DNA of 39,783 bases from Spirochaetales bacterium (GTDB lineage Bacteria > Spirochaetota > Spirochaetia > Sphaerochaetales > Sphaerochaetaceae), in the NCBI GenBank assembly GCA_012838895.1, contig DUOJ01000025.1, positions 1 to 39,783 of the forward strand, written 5' to 3'. The translations under genes and the position numbers were made by a program. The notes under the pieces were generated by a model. The model was not told the DNA's origin, searched no databases, and was given only the letters and a program-made list of their open reading frames with translations. Positions 38,880 through 39,783 of this stretch are shown piece after piece; position 1 is the first letter of the stretch; every line of letters begins with the position of its first letter.

Positions 38880-39783
38880 AGCTCCACTAATTCGTATCCA
38901 AGATAGGTGGTAAAAGCTTCGCGTAGTACCTTGCTAACCGATCCATAGGTGGCAGCTACGTGGTGGCAGAATCCATTGCGACCCATCTCTAACAACTTCT
39001 CTTGGAGATTTTCAATCTTGGCGATACCACAGGTACCGAAGTACTCCTTCTCAATCTCTTCGGGGGTAAATTCCCCTTCACCAATGTAGGTGTAGAGTTT
39101 TCCATTTTCGGTTCGGCTACTAGCAAAGGAGAAAGCACCGGGCTTTAAGCGACTCTCGACTGGTCCCCAACCACAGCCAGGGCCGTAGCTCTTAGCAAAC
39201 ATCTTGTGCTCCACCATCTTCCCTTTATCAACCAACATCTGTGAGGGGACGGGACCACAGTGGAAGAGAATACACTTCTCCTCATCGTCACCGGCATTGT
39301 TGTTCCAGTCGAGGAGGGTTGATGGGGTATCACTAGCTAGCTTGAGGGCATACATCATTACAGCGTTACACACATCAACTTCACAAGCTACAGGGATTCC
39401 CATGTCTCCCAACATTCCAGCGAGGGTACAAGGAGCACAACCGTAGTTGACCTCTAGTTCGTTCCAACACCTTATCGCAATCATGTCGAGGTCAAGGAGT
39501 TCAATGTACTCATCGAGCACCACCCGTAGTTTACCCATCTTAACGAGGGCATCACTGGGGGCATTACTAGCATCGGTAAAACCTTTAATCGCTTTAACGG
39601 CGGCTACAACTTTAGCGTCGTCATCTTTAAGGAGGGCAATTTTACCAAAAACTTCACTTAAGTCGATCGTCTCAACTGAAATACCATATTTCTGGAGGGT
39701 AATTTCGTCGTAACGGACTGTTTTAAAGGGAGTTGTACGAGCTCCAATAGCTCCGACGGTACAGCGACGCATTCCATTGACGA
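38873..39783 (-). CDS. L-fucose/L-arabinose isomerase family protein (5' end outside window)
   Basis: The C-terminal 303 residues or so of a sugar isomerase; the frame stays open to the window's right edge, with V-N-G before the first visible methionine. Recognisable segments are RRCTVGAIGARTTPFKTVRYDE, I-A-I-R-C-W-N-E-L, G-I-P-V-A-C-E-V-D-V-C-N-A and C-I-L-F-H-C-G-P-V-P, matching the central and C-terminal domains of fucose isomerase-like enzymes with metal ligands in the E-x-D type segment. It should interconvert an aldose and ketose at the entry of the pathway encoded by this operon. Whether the substrate is L-fucose, D-arabinose or another sugar is unknown. Confidence 0.82.
   Translation of the reverse strand, partial: VNGMRRCTVGAIGARTTPFKTVRYDEITLQKYGISVETIDLSEVFGKIALLKDDDAKVVAAVKAIKGFTDASNAPSDALVKMGKLRVVLDEYIELLDLDMIAIRCWNELEVNYGCAPCTLAGMLGDMGIPVACEVDVCNAVMMYALKLASDTPSTLLDWNNNAGDDEEKCILFHCGPVPSQMLVDKGKMVEHKMFAKSYGPGCGWGPVESRLKPGAFSFASSRTENGKLYTYIGEGEFTPEEIEKEYFGTCGIAKIENLQEKLLEMGRNGFCHHVAATYGSVSKVLREAFTTYLGYELVELP

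Overview
This window is a dense stretch of bacterial chromosome given over to sugar uptake and pentose or polyol catabolism. I infer a fermentative spirochaete, possibly Sphaerochaeta- or Treponema-like. The grounds are three ribose-type ABC systems whose binding proteins share a short post-signal motif (A-x-G-x-x-E-[AS]-K), three LacI-type or two-component regulators, and a glycyl radical enzyme that needs anaerobic conditions. No rRNA, CRISPR array, canonical tRNA or complete insertion sequence was seen. Taxonomy is inference; no marker gene settles it.

Layout. (1) 1-972: a disturbed left edge with a partial unknown gene, a 33-codon fragment of a uridine kinase N-terminus, a 361-base non-coding stretch full of competing hairpins, and a small coiled-coil gene. 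(2) 1057-7466: an FGGY sugar kinase, a UlaE-type L-xylulose-5-P 3-epimerase, a gamma carbonic anhydrase-like protein, a HAD phosphatase, a PfkB kinase coupled to a mannitol-1-P dehydrogenase-like enzyme, and a DUF1349 protein. (3) 7575-8759: an unusual two-domain nucleoside diphosphate kinase. (4) 8756-15172 (minus): an operon of binding protein, ABC ATPase, permease, PMI-like cupin isomerase, LacI regulator and AraD-type 4-epimerase. It diverges from a plus-strand set at 15339-18415: L-xylulokinase (LyxK-like), 2-hydroxyacid dehydrogenase and ThpR. Two overlapping LacI-type operators sit between the divergent promoters. (5) 18454-20785 (minus): transketolase and a 70-residue winged-helix protein with an unusual leader. 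(6) 20826-27869: a histidine kinase / response regulator / membrane-anchored solute-binding protein cassette, divergent from a second complete ribose-type ABC transporter. (7) 27900-39783 (minus): a ten-gene catabolic operon with a fucose/arabinose isomerase-family enzyme (cut by the window end), binding protein, two permeases, ATPase, glycyl radical activase, glycyl radical enzyme, LacI regulator, class II aldolase and FGGY kinase.

How the genes work together. LyxK-like kinase, UlaE-like 3-epimerase, AraD-like 4-epimerase and transketolase together make a complete route from L-xylulose to the pentose phosphate pathway, spread over three transcription units. The right-hand operon looks like isomerase, kinase, then aldolase (giving DHAP plus a short aldehyde), with a divergent glycyl radical enzyme (about 687 residues, glycyl motif RVWGWS, active-site C-W-E) placed where a diol dehydratase or other eliminase would act. 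There are no microcompartment genes in view. That operon is the best candidate for an undescribed pathway.
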